Shown one piece after another: positions 8,421 to 20,600 of a stretch of 64,000 nucleotides of DNA. Each line of letters begins with the position of its first letter. The first letter of the stretch is position 1. The notes under the pieces were generated by a model that saw only the letters and a program-made list of their open reading frames with translations, did not search any database and was not told the DNA's origin. The translations under genes were made by a program, and so were the position numbers. This stretch comes from JAVVHE01 sp038238915. GTDB lineage: Bacteria; Pseudomonadota; Alphaproteobacteria; Sphingomonadales; Sphingomonadaceae. The stretch lies in the NCBI GenBank assembly GCA_038238915.1, contig JBBSFH010000014.1, positions 1-64,000 of the forward strand. Direction: 5' to 3'.

Positions 8421-9146
8421 ATGGCCTTCCGCGATGAACCCGTTGCGCCCGCGCCCCAATCCGGCCGGCGCCGCTGGCTGATGCCACTGCTCGGCGTGCT
8501 GCTGATCGCGGGCGCGGTCTTCCTCTATCGCTACCTCAGCAACCCCAGCGGCCGCACTCGCCAGATCGCCAACGACACCACCATCGACCTGCTGCCGCCC
8601 CCCCCACCACCGCCCCCGCCGCCGCCGCCCAAGGAGCAGCCGCCCGAACCCACGAAGACGAACGAAACCCCCACCGAAAAGCCCACCCCTGAACCGCCGA
8701 CCCCCAAGGCCGCCGACGCCCCCAAGGCAGTCGCGATCGATACCGCCACCGCGCAGAGCGGATCGGACGCGTTTGGCCTCAAGGCGGGCGGTGGTGGGGG
8801 CATGGGCTCACCGGGGTCGCTCGGTAACGCGCTCGGCGCGGCGGGCGGCGGCGGTGGCGGCGGTGGCGGCGGTGGCGGTCTCTACCGGGGTTATCTCGCG
8901 CAGGAACTGCAGCGCGCGGTCGAGCGCGACGATCTGATCAAGCGCCGCCAGTTCCGCGCCAAGTTCGCCATCTGGGTCGATCCGCGCGGGCGCGTGACGC
9001 GCGCCGAGCTTGTCGATGGCAGCGGCGACAAGAAAGTGGACAGCGCGATCGAAGCCGCGCTGACGACCGTTGCGCTTGGCCAGCTACCGCCCGCCGATTT
9101 CAAATTCCCCGAACTCGTTGCGATCACCGGACGCCGCGGCGTATGA
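8421..9146 (+). CDS. tonB: TonB-family energy transducer
   Basis: 241-residue TonB-like protein that would carry proton-motive energy from the ExbB/ExbD motor to an outer-membrane partner. There is one membrane helix near residues 18-39 (RWLMPLLGVLLIAGAVFLY), then a periplasmic Pro-rich region with a run of 12 prolines (about 59-70) and further PEPP and PTPEPP segments to about 95. A Gly-rich stretch with 12 consecutive glycines (about 142-153) follows, and then a C-terminal TonB-type domain (154-241: FAIWVDPRGRVTRAEL, DSAIEAALTTVAL). It starts two bases after the previous stop and overlaps the porin start by four bases (ATGA). No typical TonB-dependent receptor lies in the locus, so the outer-membrane partner may be the TpsB, the porin or TpsA itself; this is inference. 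Confidence 0.92.
   Translation: MAFRDEPVAPAPQSGRRRWLMPLLGVLLIAGAVFLYRYLSNPSGRTRQIANDTTIDLLPPPPPPPPPPPPKEQPPEPTKTNETPTEKPTPEPPTPKAADAPKAVAIDTATAQSGSDAFGLKAGGGGGMGSPGSLGNALGAAGGGGGGGGGGGGLYRGYLAQELQRAVERDDLIKRRQFRAKFAIWVDPRGRVTRAELVDGSGDKKVDSAIEAALTTVALGQLPPADFKFPELVAITGRRGV
8598..8605 (+). repeat. Eight-base poly-C tract in the TonB Pro-rich region
   Basis: A homopolymer of eight C lies inside a long CCG/CCC proline tract of the tonB-like gene. A one-base slip would shift the frame before the TonB C-terminal domain. Whether it varies in nature cannot be seen from one sequence. Confidence 0.55.
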
Positions 9147-10972
9147 CCCTTGGAGCTAGCCCCGTGAAAACCATCCTGCTCGGCGGCGCCGCCGCGCTCG
9201 CCATGATCTGTGGCACCGCGCACGCGCAGACCGCTGCCAGCGCGCCCGTAACGCAGGCGGCGGCGCCCGCGCCGTCGCCGATCGCCATGGTCAACCTCGT
9301 GCGCGCGCTCGTCGCCAAAGGCACGCTGTCGCGCGCCGATGGCGACGCACTGATCGCGCAGGCCGAAGGCGAAGCCGCGCGCGCGCAGGCGGTACAGGCG
9401 AGCGCACCGCCACCGGGCGCGGTGCGCGTGCCCTATGTGCCCGAAAGCGTGCGCGCCCAGATCCGCGATGAACTGAAGGCGGACGTGCTGCAGACCGCCA
9501 AGGCGGAGGGCTGGGCGCAGCCTGGCAAGGGTCAGGACTGGGTGGGCAAGATCAAGCTGTACGGCGATTTCCGCTATCGCGCCGATTTCACCTACTTCGG
9601 ACGGCGCAATGCGAATAATTTCTTCGATTTCCAGACGTTGAACGCCAACGGCCCGACCGAACTCAACCCCAGCCAGACGAACTTCGCGCCGCCGTTCCTC
9701 AACACCACGCGCGATCGCAACAACCGCGAACAGTTGCGGCTGCGCTTCGGCCTCAACGCCGACATCAGCGACGCGGTCAGCCTCGATCTCCGGCTCGCGA
9801 CCGGGGACAACAACAGCCCGGTTTCGACCAATTCGACGCTGGGCGGGGGCTTTGCCAAGAAGAACATCTGGCTCGATCGCGCAGCGGTGACGCTGAAGCC
9901 GGTCGATGGCGTCGCGCTGACCGGTGGCCGGATGGAAAACCCGTTCACCGATACCAGGACCACCATTTACGACGATCTGCTGTGGGATCCGGACGTCAAT
10001 CTCGACGGAATCGTCGCCAACGTCAGCAGCGGCGATCGGTTTGGCGAGGCGCTGAACGTCCATGTGTTGGGCGGCGCGTTCCCGCTCGAATTCGGCGGCG
10101 CGAATTTCCCGGCGGGCGACCAGAACAAGGCGCGATCGATCAACAAGTGGCTCTATGCAGCGCAACTGGTCGGCAATTACCAATTCAGTCACGACATCGG
10201 TATCAAGGCGAGCGCAGCCTATTATCACTTCGATAACGTCCAGGGCATCCCGTCCGGCCCGTGCGAAACCTTCATCGCCGGGACCGAATGTTCGAGCGAT
10301 CCCTATCGCCCGGCCTTCCTTCAGAAGGGCAACACGGTCTTCGCGCTGCGCAACATCGTCGGCCCGCCGGGTGCGGCGGACTTTTCGCAGCGGCAGTTCG
10401 CAGGGCTGACGTTCGGCTATCATCTGCTGGACCTGAAGGCCGACGCGACGGTGAAGCTCGACGAAGACAAACAGGTCACCGTTGGTGGCGAGTACGTCAA
10501 GAATCTTGCTTTCAAGCGCAGCGACATCTGCAAGACCTTTGCGGGTTTCCAAGGGTCGGCCGCAACCTATCGCCCGCCACTGAATAACGTGGCCGATCTT
10601 ACTGCGTGTACCGCGGCCGGCAACCTTAGCAGTTTTACGGGAGGCGATACGGCGTGGCAGGTGAAAATCCAGGTAGGACACCCGGCGATCAAGCATTTTG
10701 GCCAGTGGAACGTAGCGGCGGGATATAAATATATCGAATCGGATGCGATGCTGGACAGCCTGACCGACAGCGATTTCCACGCGGGAGGTACCAACGCGCA
10801 AGGGTATTATATCGCGGGAACGCTGGGACTGTTCGACGGCGTCTCGGCGCGCGGCCGCTGGCTCAGCGCGAACGCGATCAGCGATCAACTCGTCGTCAAC
10901 CCCGACGGCACATCGAGGCTGCTCCCGCTCGCGATCGACGTCCTGCAGCTCGATCTGATGGTAGCGTTCTGA
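9143..10972 (+). CDS. Putative outer-membrane porin (Porin_5-like)
   Basis: 609-residue outer-membrane protein. The ATG at 9143 overlaps the tonB stop; GTG 9164 with GGAG eight bases upstream gives a shorter, cleaner signal peptide (KTILLGGAAALAMICGTAHAQ) and may be the true start. After the signal there is a short helical segment (VRALVAKGTLSRADGDALI, then a region to about residue 110) that could be a periplasmic coiled coil, then a beta-barrel: IKLYGDFRYRADF, LRLRFGLNADISDAVSLDLRLATG and alternating amphipathic strands to a C-terminal Phe. This is the layout of the putative porin family PF16930. Four cysteines (CETFIAGTEC and CKTF/CTAAG) are unusual for a porin. Inside a TPS/TonB operon it may form or aid the outer-membrane part of the machine; solute uptake is the alternative. 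Confidence 0.85.
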   Translation: MTLGASPVKTILLGGAAALAMICGTAHAQTAASAPVTQAAAPAPSPIAMVNLVRALVAKGTLSRADGDALIAQAEGEAARAQAVQASAPPPGAVRVPYVPESVRAQIRDELKADVLQTAKAEGWAQPGKGQDWVGKIKLYGDFRYRADFTYFGRRNANNFFDFQTLNANGPTELNPSQTNFAPPFLNTTRDRNNREQLRLRFGLNADISDAVSLDLRLATGDNNSPVSTNSTLGGGFAKKNIWLDRAAVTLKPVDGVALTGGRMENPFTDTRTTIYDDLLWDPDVNLDGIVANVSSGDRFGEALNVHVLGGAFPLEFGGANFPAGDQNKARSINKWLYAAQLVGNYQFSHDIGIKASAAYYHFDNVQGIPSGPCETFIAGTECSSDPYRPAFLQKGNTVFALRNIVGPPGAADFSQRQFAGLTFGYHLLDLKADATVKLDEDKQVTVGGEYVKNLAFKRSDICKTFAGFQGSAATYRPPLNNVADLTACTAAGNLSSFTGGDTAWQVKIQVGHPAIKHFGQWNVAAGYKYIESDAMLDSLTDSDFHAGGTNAQGYYIAGTLGLFDGVSARGRWLSANAISDQLVVNPDGTSRLLPLAIDVLQLDLMVAF

Positions 10973-11673
10973 TGCGCCGCGTCGCGCTCCTCGCGCTGCT
11001 GCTCGCCGCCACCCCCGCGTTCGCGCAGACGGGGAGCCTCGAGGATCGGCTGCGCGGCGAACTGCGCGCGACCAAGGCCGCGCTCGATACCGCGCAGGCG
11101 CAGACCGCGCCGCTCAAGCAGCGCGCCGATGCGGCGGAGAAAGAGCGCGACGCACTGAAGGCGCAACTCGCCAAGGGCAAACCTGCCGCCGCGCCCAGCA
11201 CGGCGGAAAAGGCGCGGCTCGCCGCCGCCCAGTCCGAACTCACCGCCGCGCGCGCCAAGCTCGCGCGGGGGGCTTCGGCCGATCAGGCACAGATCGCGCA
11301 GATGCAGGACCAGTTGCAGACCGCGCTGGGCACGGTTGCCACGATGCGCACCGAGCGCGACCAAGCGTTGGTCGCGGCCAAGGCGCAGGCCGACGCGAGC
11401 GCACAGACCAACGGGCTGCTCGGTGCCGCGCAAGCCAAGAACAAACGGCTGCTCGCGCTCTCACGCGAAATCCTGGGTCGCTACGCGCACGTCGGCTTTG
11501 CTACTGTGGTCGCGGGCCACGAGCCGTTCATCGGCCGCGCGCGTATGCGCATCGAGAACGAGGCCGAAACTTTGGGCGACCGCATCTACGCCAATACCTA
11601 CGATGCTCGTATCGATACGCCAAAGCCCGCCACTCCAGAACCCGCCGCCGCCCCACCCGCGCCCAAGCCATAG
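10972..11673 (+). CDS. Periplasmic coiled-coil protein
   Basis: 233-residue exported protein whose ATG overlaps the porin stop by one base. A signal peptide (residues 1-19, ending AFAQ) is followed by a long Ala/Glu/Lys/Gln heptad-rich region (about 22-150), predicted by eye as a coiled coil interrupted by a KPAAAPST linker. A small C-terminal segment follows (REILGRYAHVGFATVVAGHEPFIGRARMR is cited here only in parts: ILGRYAHVGF and GRARMRIENEAE), then a Pro-rich tail. I do not recognise a named family. Lying directly before tpsA, it could be a periplasmic chaperone or spacer that keeps the giant substrate export-competent, or a scaffold between TonB and the outer membrane; both ideas are inference. 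Confidence 0.85.
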   Translation: MRRVALLALLLAATPAFAQTGSLEDRLRGELRATKAALDTAQAQTAPLKQRADAAEKERDALKAQLAKGKPAAAPSTAEKARLAAAQSELTAARAKLARGASADQAQIAQMQDQLQTALGTVATMRTERDQALVAAKAQADASAQTNGLLGAAQAKNKRLLALSREILGRYAHVGFATVVAGHEPFIGRARMRIENEAETLGDRIYANTYDARIDTPKPATPEPAAAPPAPKP

Positions 11674-11686
11674 GGACCGAACGTCG

Positions 11687-14600
11687 ATGCGCCACCCGCT
11701 CTCCCGTTCCCGGCTGCTGCACGGCGCAAGCATCCTGTGCCTGACGCTGCTCGGCGCAACCAACGCGCACGCGCAATCGGCGTCGGCGGTGCGCGCGGCG
11801 CTCGGCCTGCCCAACATTCCCGCAAACGCGATCCCGATGCCCGGCGTGCCGACCAATCTGGGTTCGGTCAGCCTGCTGCGCGATCAGGCGTCGGCGTCGG
11901 CGCGCCAGATGGCGACGCGCCAGCGGCTCGCCAATTCGCTCGGGCTGGTGAACCAGGCGCAGGCGGCCGCGCGCATGACGGCCGCGATGGTCGCGCAGAC
12001 GGTGCCGAACGGGCTGGTGCCGCGCGGACTCGAGCTGGCGTCGGGCCTCGTGCCCGCCACGCAGGATCCGACCGGGGTTCACACACTGCAAAACGCGCTC
12101 GCGCCGACCCAAAGCGTGAAAGAAGGGGCGACGACGGTCACGATCACGCAGACCGACAGTCGCGCGATCATCAGCTGGCAGACGTTCAACATCGGCCGCG
12201 ACACCACGCTCGTGTTCGATCAGAAACTGAATGGCGTGATCCAGAAGGACTGGGTGGCATTCAACCGCGTCGTCGGCCAGCTCGATCCCGCGACGGGTCT
12301 GCGCGATCCCAAGCTGGCACCCGCGCCGAGCCAGATCTTCGGCCATATCCAGGCAGACGCGCAGATCATCATCGCCAACGCCAACGGCGTGTTCTTCAGC
12401 GGGAGCAGCCAGGTCCGCGCGGGATCGCTGACCATCCGTTCGCTCGATGGCGCGGGATCGGTCGTATCGAGGGTATCGGGCCCGCGCATCGTTCGCCCGG
12501 CGACATATGCGGAGGCGAACAGCGCCTTCCTCAATCTTTCCAACGCGATTTATGCCGCCGCGAACGCGGGGCAGATCCAGGTCCCCGACCCGATCTTCGG
12601 TGGCGGATCGCTCAGGACGGTTGCCGAGCCAACGATCGAGGGCGACGTCCAGATCGCAGTCGGCGCGGACCTCGCGGTCGGCGATGCGGGGACATTGCTG
12701 ATCGAGGCACCGCACATCGTCAACGCGGGATCGCTCAGCGCGGTCAACGGCTCGATCCTGCTCGCGGCGGGGCGCAACATCGCCATCGGCAGCTCGAGCG
12801 GTTCGGCGACCGACATTCCCGATGTCCGCGGCCAATATATCCGGACCGCGGGCAGCGATGCGTCGGTCGGCAGCTATATCCTCAATACCGGTTCGATCAG
12901 CTCGGTGCGCGGCTATGTCGATCTCAGCACCGATACCGGCGCGATCCTGCAGCAGGGCGCGATCAGCGCGACCACCAGCGTCGCGCGCAACGGCTTCATC
13001 GATCTGGGCGCGGCGGACATCCGCCTTGCGCCGGGCTCCATCATCGCGATCACGCCCGACGAAGATGGCTCGACGATCCCGCAATCCTCCGATTCGGTCG
13101 CCGCGTTCAAGTCTTCGCGCGTGCGCATCGGTCAGCTGGCGGGGTCACGCGTCGAGGTCGCCACCAACAGCCTGCTCTACGCGCCGGGCGCACGCGTGTC
13201 GTTTGGTGACGAGACAAGTCGTCTCGCCCGACTCTTCGTCGATACCGGCGCAACGATCGATGTGGGCGGCGTAAAGGATCTGCTCGTCCCGGCGTCGCGC
13301 AATCAGATCACGATCAGCCCCGCCAAGCGTAACGAGCTGCGCGATACGCCCAATTATCGCAACGGCTTTCTCAACGGCGCGACGATCTATGTCGACCCAA
13401 GGCGCTCGGGGGTTCGCGCCGACGGGGTTGCCTGGGTTGGCTCGCCGCTGGTCGAGGCGGGAAGCTATTATCAGGACGTCGGCATCACGGCGGGCGAGCT
13501 GCTCACGAAGGGTGGCAGCGTCAACATCGGCGCGCAGACCGATGCGATCATCAAGCCCGGTGCCACGATCGACATCAGCGGCGGCTTCGTGCGCTACGCG
13601 GCGGGGCAGGTGCAGACCAGCCAGCTAATCACGCGCGGTGGGCAGATCGTCGATATCGGCAATGCCGATCCCAACGGCGACTATGTCGGGCTGGTCAACG
13701 CGTTCACGACCACGAACACCCGCTTCGGAGTCACCGACGCGTTCCCCAACGGCACGATCCAGGGTGTCACGCAGGTCGCGGAATATACCGAGGGGCGCGA
13801 CGCGGGGGCGCTACGGATCACCTCGCCAACGATCGCGCTCGATGGCGCGGTCTACGGCCAGGCGTTCGCGGGCTCGCTGCAGCGCGGTGGCGCGGCGCGT
13901 GGCACGGCAACCTCGTCGATCGTGGGCGATGTCCGCACGCTGCAGGCGGTGCCTTCGCAATTGCCCTCGGGGGGTCTGCTGGCGATCAATCCGGTTGAGG
14001 CCAACGCACCGGCGGCGGGCGATATTCTCGTGACCACTTCCTCGGCGATCGCGGCGGTGCCCGTGACGCTGGCCTATGGGCAATCGGTATCGATCGCGGA
14101 TGGGACGCTCAGCCGCGTCGCGATGCGCGATCCCGCCTCGTTGCTTGGCACCGAACGCACGCAGACGATCGAACTGGGCGACGCCACGCTATCGACGATG
14201 GGTCTGGGCCAGCTCACGCTCAATACCTCGGGCGCGCTGACGTTCGCGGCGAACACGCTGACCACGCTCGCGCCGGGCGGCGCGCTGACCGCGCTCGACG
14301 GGCGACGCGTGGAAATCGATGGCGCGATCTCGGCTCCGTCGGGCACGATCGACATCAGCACGTTCAGCATCGCGGGCGGACAGATCACCGCGGCCACTCC
14401 GCTCAGCGGGTCGGCGTTCGCTTCGGGATTGCCCGGCGTCGGCGCGTTCGACGTGATCGTCAACGGCACGCTTTCGACGCGCGGGCGCTTCGTCAACGAT
14501 TTCGGCCTCGCGGGCGATCAGGCGGACGGCGGGGCGTACACGGCCGGCGGCACGATTTCGATCTACGTTGCGCCGCGCGTCGGGACGACGATCGGAGCGC

Positions 14601-17600
14601 CCGTGAACGAGGTCACCGACATTTCGGGATCGATCCTGATCAACCCCGGCGCGCTGGTGGACGTGTCTGGCGGTGCGCTGGTCAGCGCGACGGGTGTGGT
14701 CAACACCTCGGCGCGCGGCGGCTCGCTATCGCTGTATAATGATACGACCTACGCCGAGCTGGCATATGATTACACGACGCGCGGCCCCGCCAATCTGCGC
14801 GGACTTCGCTTCAGTCTCGATGGCCCGCTTCCCAGCGCGGCCAATATTCCACAGCCTGTTACCCCATCCGATTTCGCGGTGAATCCGCGGACGCTCAACG
14901 CGCGCGTCACGATCGCGCCGGGAACCGTCCGCGCGGCGGGGTTCGCGGGTGGTGGCGCGTTCAATCTCACCACGCCCTCGTTCGATTTCGGGACTGGCCC
15001 CGTCGCCGATGGCACGCGGCTCCCGCTCGATTTCCTGACAACCTCGGGCTTCGGCAGCGCGACGATCCAGGTGCTGCAGACCAGCCTGTTCGCCAACCGC
15101 TTCGTCAATACGCTCGGCGGCTACAACGCGCTCCTCTCGACCAACACGATCACCATCGGCGCGGGACAGACGCTCGTCCTCAGCCAGTCGCGCTATTCGC
15201 GGTTGCTGGCAAGCGACCAGACGCTCGCGCTGCGCGCGATGCCAACCGGCGGCGATCTCGCCTCGGTTCTGGTGCCCTTCGTGCCCACCGCCGCCTTCGA
15301 TCAGCTGCCGATCGCGCTCACCCTGACCGGGCTGAACGAACTCGATGTGGCAAGCGGCGGCAGCGTGGTGGGCGCGCCGGGCGCGTCGATCACGGTCGCC
15401 AAGCTGCTCGATCAGGGCAGCATCGTGATTCCGGACGGCACCGTCACCGCGCGAGAACGCCTGCCCTCGATCTATCTGGTCACCGAGCCGCTGAGCAGCG
15501 GGATCGGTGTGCATGCGCTTTCGGACGTGCTGACGACGCGCACGAACGGAGACATCGTCGAAACCGATCCCAACGCGGTCGGCGCAAGAGATCCCAGCTC
15601 GCTGGCAGTTTTTTCGAACCGCGATTATGCGCTGCTGCATCCGATCTACCTGCTCGGCAGGCTCGACCAGAACGAGGGGATCCGCATCGCGCCGGGGGGC
15701 ACGATCGACCTTTCGGGCGCGAGCCTTCGCAACCCGCGCGCGGTCACGCCGACGGGCGTGCCGATCATCGACGGGCACCTGCTGGATGGCGGTACGCTGA
15801 CGTCGGTTGCGCGCTCGCTCGGCGGGGGCGGCTATTTCCAGATACGGCTGGGCAGCGTGTTCGGTGCGCTCAACAGCGCACTCAGCACCACGATCGCGGG
15901 CGATCAGCTGAACGCGCTGCCGGGATCGACGATCAACCTCTCGGGCGCGGCAGACAGCTATGCGCGGCTCAACGCAGCCGGGGTTTATGCGCCCACGGCG
16001 GAGTGGAGCAATGGCGGCACGCTCGGACTGCGCGCGGGCGGCACGCTTGCGGGCGCGACGATCCGCGCGGCAGGCGGGGCCGCGCAGGCGACCGGCGGAA
16101 CGCTGATCGCACGCGATCTCGTGCTGCGCCAGACCGATCCAACCGGGCCCACTCCGGCATCGGGCACGATCGCCGCCGATCAGATCGCGGCTTCGGGGTT
16201 CGATACCGTCGTCGCCGAGGGGTCTTTGAACTCGGTCGGCGCGGTCAATCTGTCGCTCAGACGCGCGTTCATCGTGCAATCCGCTCCCGATGATGGCGCA
16301 GGCAACCGCGGCGCGGTGCGGGTGGGCGCGGGCGATACGCTGGCGATCAGCGCGCCGATCATCCGCTTCGCCAGCGTCCAGCAGGACATCGGCCAGACCG
16401 CCGCGAGCATCGCCGCGATCGCGCCCGGCACCGCGCGTGCGAGCTTCACCGCGAGCGCGCTCGACGTGGAAGGCGCGGTATTCTTCGATCCCTCGATCGC
16501 GCAGGCGACGCTGCAATCGGCGGGGGATCTTCGGCTGATCGGCGTGCAACCCTATGTGAACGTCTCGGGCATTGGCCAAAGCGTAGCCAATTCGCTTGCT
16601 GGACAATTGGTTACCGAGGGCGATCTGACACTCGCCGCCGCGCAGGTGTATCCAACCACGGGGACGAGCTTCGTCGTCGCGTCGGCCGTGCCCACGGGGA
16701 CGATCCGGCTCGCGCGCACCACTGCTGACGCACCCGCGACGCCCTATTCGGCTGGCACCGATCTGAGTTTGCAGGCGGCCACGATCGAGCAGGGCGGCAT
16801 ATTGCGCGCGCCGCTCGGTACGCTGCGGCTGGGCGCGAACACGCCGCTCGTCTCCGCGACCGGGCTGGCGCTCGCACCCGCGACCGCCACGCTGCATCTG
16901 GCGTCGGGCAGCCTCACCTCGGTCTCGGCCGATGGCCTCTCGATCCCGTATGGCATCACCACCGATCAGACCGAATATTTCTTCACGCCCACAGTCGCCG
17001 CGCCGCTCACGCAGCCTCCCGGTGCCGTGCTGCGGCTGGGCGGGGCGAACATCGCACTCGATACCGGGGCGACCGTCAACCTCAAGGGCGGCGGCGATGT
17101 GTACGCCTACGAGTTCGTGCCCGGCGTCGGCGGATCGCGCGACGTACTCGATCGGCTGAATTCGGACCAGTTCAGCAGCCGCAACGGGTTCCAATATCCC
17201 GATGCGCGCCAAGTCTATGCGATCGTGCCCGGCCTGCAGACTGCGGGGCTGGCCACGGTCGATCCGATCTATTCGGGCGATTATGGCGCGCTCACCAGCG
17301 CGAGCCAGGTCGGTCGCCGCGTCTATCTGAACGCCGCGCCGGGGCTGGCGGCGGGCTGGTACACACTGCTTCCGGCCAAATATGCGCTGCTGCCCGGCGG
17401 CCTGCGGATCGTCGAGCAGCCCGAATATGGGAGCGCGGTTCCCGGACAATCGGCCAAACTGCTCGATGGTACGATCGTGGTCGGCGGCTATTACGGCACG
17501 GCAGGGACGAACCTGCAGGAGAGCGAACTGCGCACCTTCGCGGTGCAGACGCAGACGACGTTCCGCAACGAATCGAGCCTCGCAATCACGTCCGCCGATA

Positions 17601-20600
17601 CCGTCTTCCCCGCGCGCGCCGCACGCAACGGGCTGGTCTCACCGCGCATCCCGCTCGATGCGGGACGCCTCGTGATAAACGCGATCACCGGGATCACCGC
17701 GAACGCCACCTTCCAGACCGATGCAGCGATCGGCGGCCGCGCATCCACAGCAGATATCGGCGGCAGCAATTTCGAAATCGTCGGCACCGCCCCCGCGGTG
17801 CCCGCCCCCGCAGGCACGATCGTCATCACCGCAGGCACGTTGCAACGCCTCAACGCCGCGAGCCTGCTGATTGGTGGCACGCGCACGGATAATGTCGATG
17901 GCACCACCAGCCTCGCGATCACCGGCCAGTCGATCCTGCTGGCGAACGATGCGGCGAGTGCGCTGAGCGCACCCGAACTGCTGTTCGCGGTCGATGGATC
18001 GGGATCGTCGATCCTCTTCAATGATGGTGCGTCGGTCAGCGCGACCGGCCCGGCCGGCGACACGCGCACGGGCAATTACGTGATCGCGGGCAGCGCTGCG
18101 GGGCAGACCGGAGCGGGCGCGCTGGTTCGCCTCTCCACCGGCCCCGAACGGCTGGTGACGCGCACGGGCGTGCAGACGGTCGCGGTCGCGCCGTCGCTTG
18201 GCATCGGTCTCGCGCATCTGTCCGCCAACGCTCTGCTGCTCGACAGCAGCGGCGATCTGACGATCGCCAGCCCGACGACCGGTTCGGCGGACATCACCGC
18301 GACCGCGCTCGCGATCGGCGCGCAGCAGATTTCGTTCACCAATGGCGCGGTCACCAGCGGGCTTGCGGTCACCCCCGCGCTGCAGGCCGCCTTCGCACGC
18401 GCCTCGACGCTCAATCTGCGCAGCGCACAGGGGATCGGCTTTGCGTCGGGGACGTACACGCTTGGCGCGCTGACCCTCGATGCGCCGACGCTCGCGTATC
18501 TGGGCTCGGACGCGGGCGCTGTCGGCCTGAATACCGGCAGTCTGCGGCTTGCCAACAGCGCCACGCAGGCGCTCGCGTGCACGCCGGATTGCGGCGCGGG
18601 AACGCTCGCCATCAATGCAAGCGCGATCGCGTTCGGCTCGGGCCAGATCCGCACGCCGGGCTTCGGCGGCGGCGTGACGCTGAGCGCACCGGGCGGAATC
18701 GTCTTCGATGGCGCGGACAATACCAACGCAGCGGCGAACAATGGCACGGCGGGTCTCGACGCGGGCAGCGCCCCGCTCGCGCTCGTCACCCCCTTCCTTG
18801 GCGACCGGGCGATCGTGCTCACACCGGGCCAATCCGCCGTGCTGCCGCGCCTCGCGCTGACGACGACGGGTGCGCTGACGCTGACGAGCGGCGGTGCCTC
18901 TGTCCCCACCGTCACCGGCACGCCGGGCGCGCGCCTGGCCCTCACGGGCAGCGATATTGCGATCGCCGACACACAGGTCGTGGCCACGGCGGGAACACTC
19001 GACATTACCGCGACCGGCGCGATCCGCGTCAGCGGCGCGGCAAAGCTCGCCACGCCGGGCTACGCCAGGATATTCGGCGACGCCGCTGATCCCGTTTCGC
19101 AGAGCGCGCCGGGTGGCCTGCTGCGGCTGACCGCCGGCAGCGGCGACATCACGCTCGGCAAATCGACGCTGGTTTCGGTCGGCGGCGGCGCTGGCCAATC
19201 GGGCGAACTCGATCTCACGGCGACCAACGGCATCGTCACCGCGCTCGGCGCAATCGACGCGAAGACCCCCGATGGCGGCGGCGCGTTCCGGCTGCTGTCG
19301 CGCGGCGCGTTCGATCTGGGGCAGTTCGTCACCAACTCGGCCGCAGGGTTCGATCGCTCGGTCGAAATCCGCAGCGGCGCGGGCGATCTGTCGCTCGCGA
19401 GTGGCCAATCGCTGGTCGCGCGCCATGTCGGGCTGACCGCGGATGCTGGCACGGTCAATATCGCGGGCACGATCGACGCGTCGGGCGTGAACGGCGGCGA
19501 CATCGCGCTCTACGGCGCGAACGGCGTCATGCTGACGTCCACCGGCACGCTCGTCGCGCGCGCGAGCGGTTACGGCGCGAACGATAGCCGCCAAGCGAAG
19601 GGCGGTGACGTCGCAATCGGCACCGATGGCGCGGGCACGATCACGCTCGCGGCGGGATCGACGATCGACGTCTCGGCTACCCGGCCGGGCGATCGCCTCG
19701 TCACCGATGTACGCGCGGGCACCACCTATTACCGGTTCGCTCAAGGCGATCTTGGCGGCACGCTGCGCGTTCGTGCGCCGCTGATCGCAGCCGCGAGCGG
19801 CAACACGGTCAACGTCAGCGCGGCGGGGACGGTCAAGGGCGCGCGCGAGGTTTCGGTCGAGGCGTTCAGGCGGTTCGATCTCGCGGCAATCGCGGCGAGC
19901 GGCAGTTACAGCGGCGTCAGCGACGATGGAAGCACTGCGCTGCTGGATGCGGGCGCATCGGCTTCCAGCACGTTCAACTTCCTCGCTGATCTGGCGCCCG
20001 GCACGATCCCCGATTTCGTCCAGAATTTCAGCATCGCCGCCGCTGCGCCCAAGTTGACCGGGCTGGGAACCTACCGCGCGCGCCCGGGGATCGAACTCGA
20101 TTACGCGGGCACGGTGCAGATCGGCACGCTCACCACCACCGTCGACGCGGATGGCGTGACGCAGACCACCGCGAGCAACTGGAACCTTGGCGCGGGCACG
20201 ATCGATATCGCGGGCGCGACGGCAGCGGGCGATATCGGGGCCAATCCCGCGCAGCCGGGCGCGGTCTACATCGTGCCCGGGCGCGAGGCGGATGTGTTCC
20301 AGCGCTTCACCAGGCTCACCTACCGCGTCCTCGGCAAGGTGGACGGCGAACCAGGCGTGCTCAGCGTGCGCGCGGGCGGGACGCTCGACATCAAGGGCAG
20401 CATCACGGACGGCTTCTTCGCGTTCCGAGACCAGACGACGCCCGGTGCGATCAACTACGCCTTTGGCGGCGGCAATCGTGCGTACACCGCCGTGGTGCAG
20501 CCCGATTGCGCCGATGGCGCGTGCGCGGCGGTGATCGCGTTCGATCCCACCGTGACGATCACCACGAACAATGCGATTGCGATCAACTTCAGCGCGGTCG

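Noticed and set aside
8891..10888. 665-codon minus-strand open frame opposite tonB and the porin
   Set aside because: Antisense shadow in high-GC DNA; the porin on the plus strand is well supported.
11336..11686. N-terminal extension of the TpsA reading frame
   Set aside because: It overlaps the end of the coiled-coil gene in another frame, and a signal peptide starts at ATG 11687.
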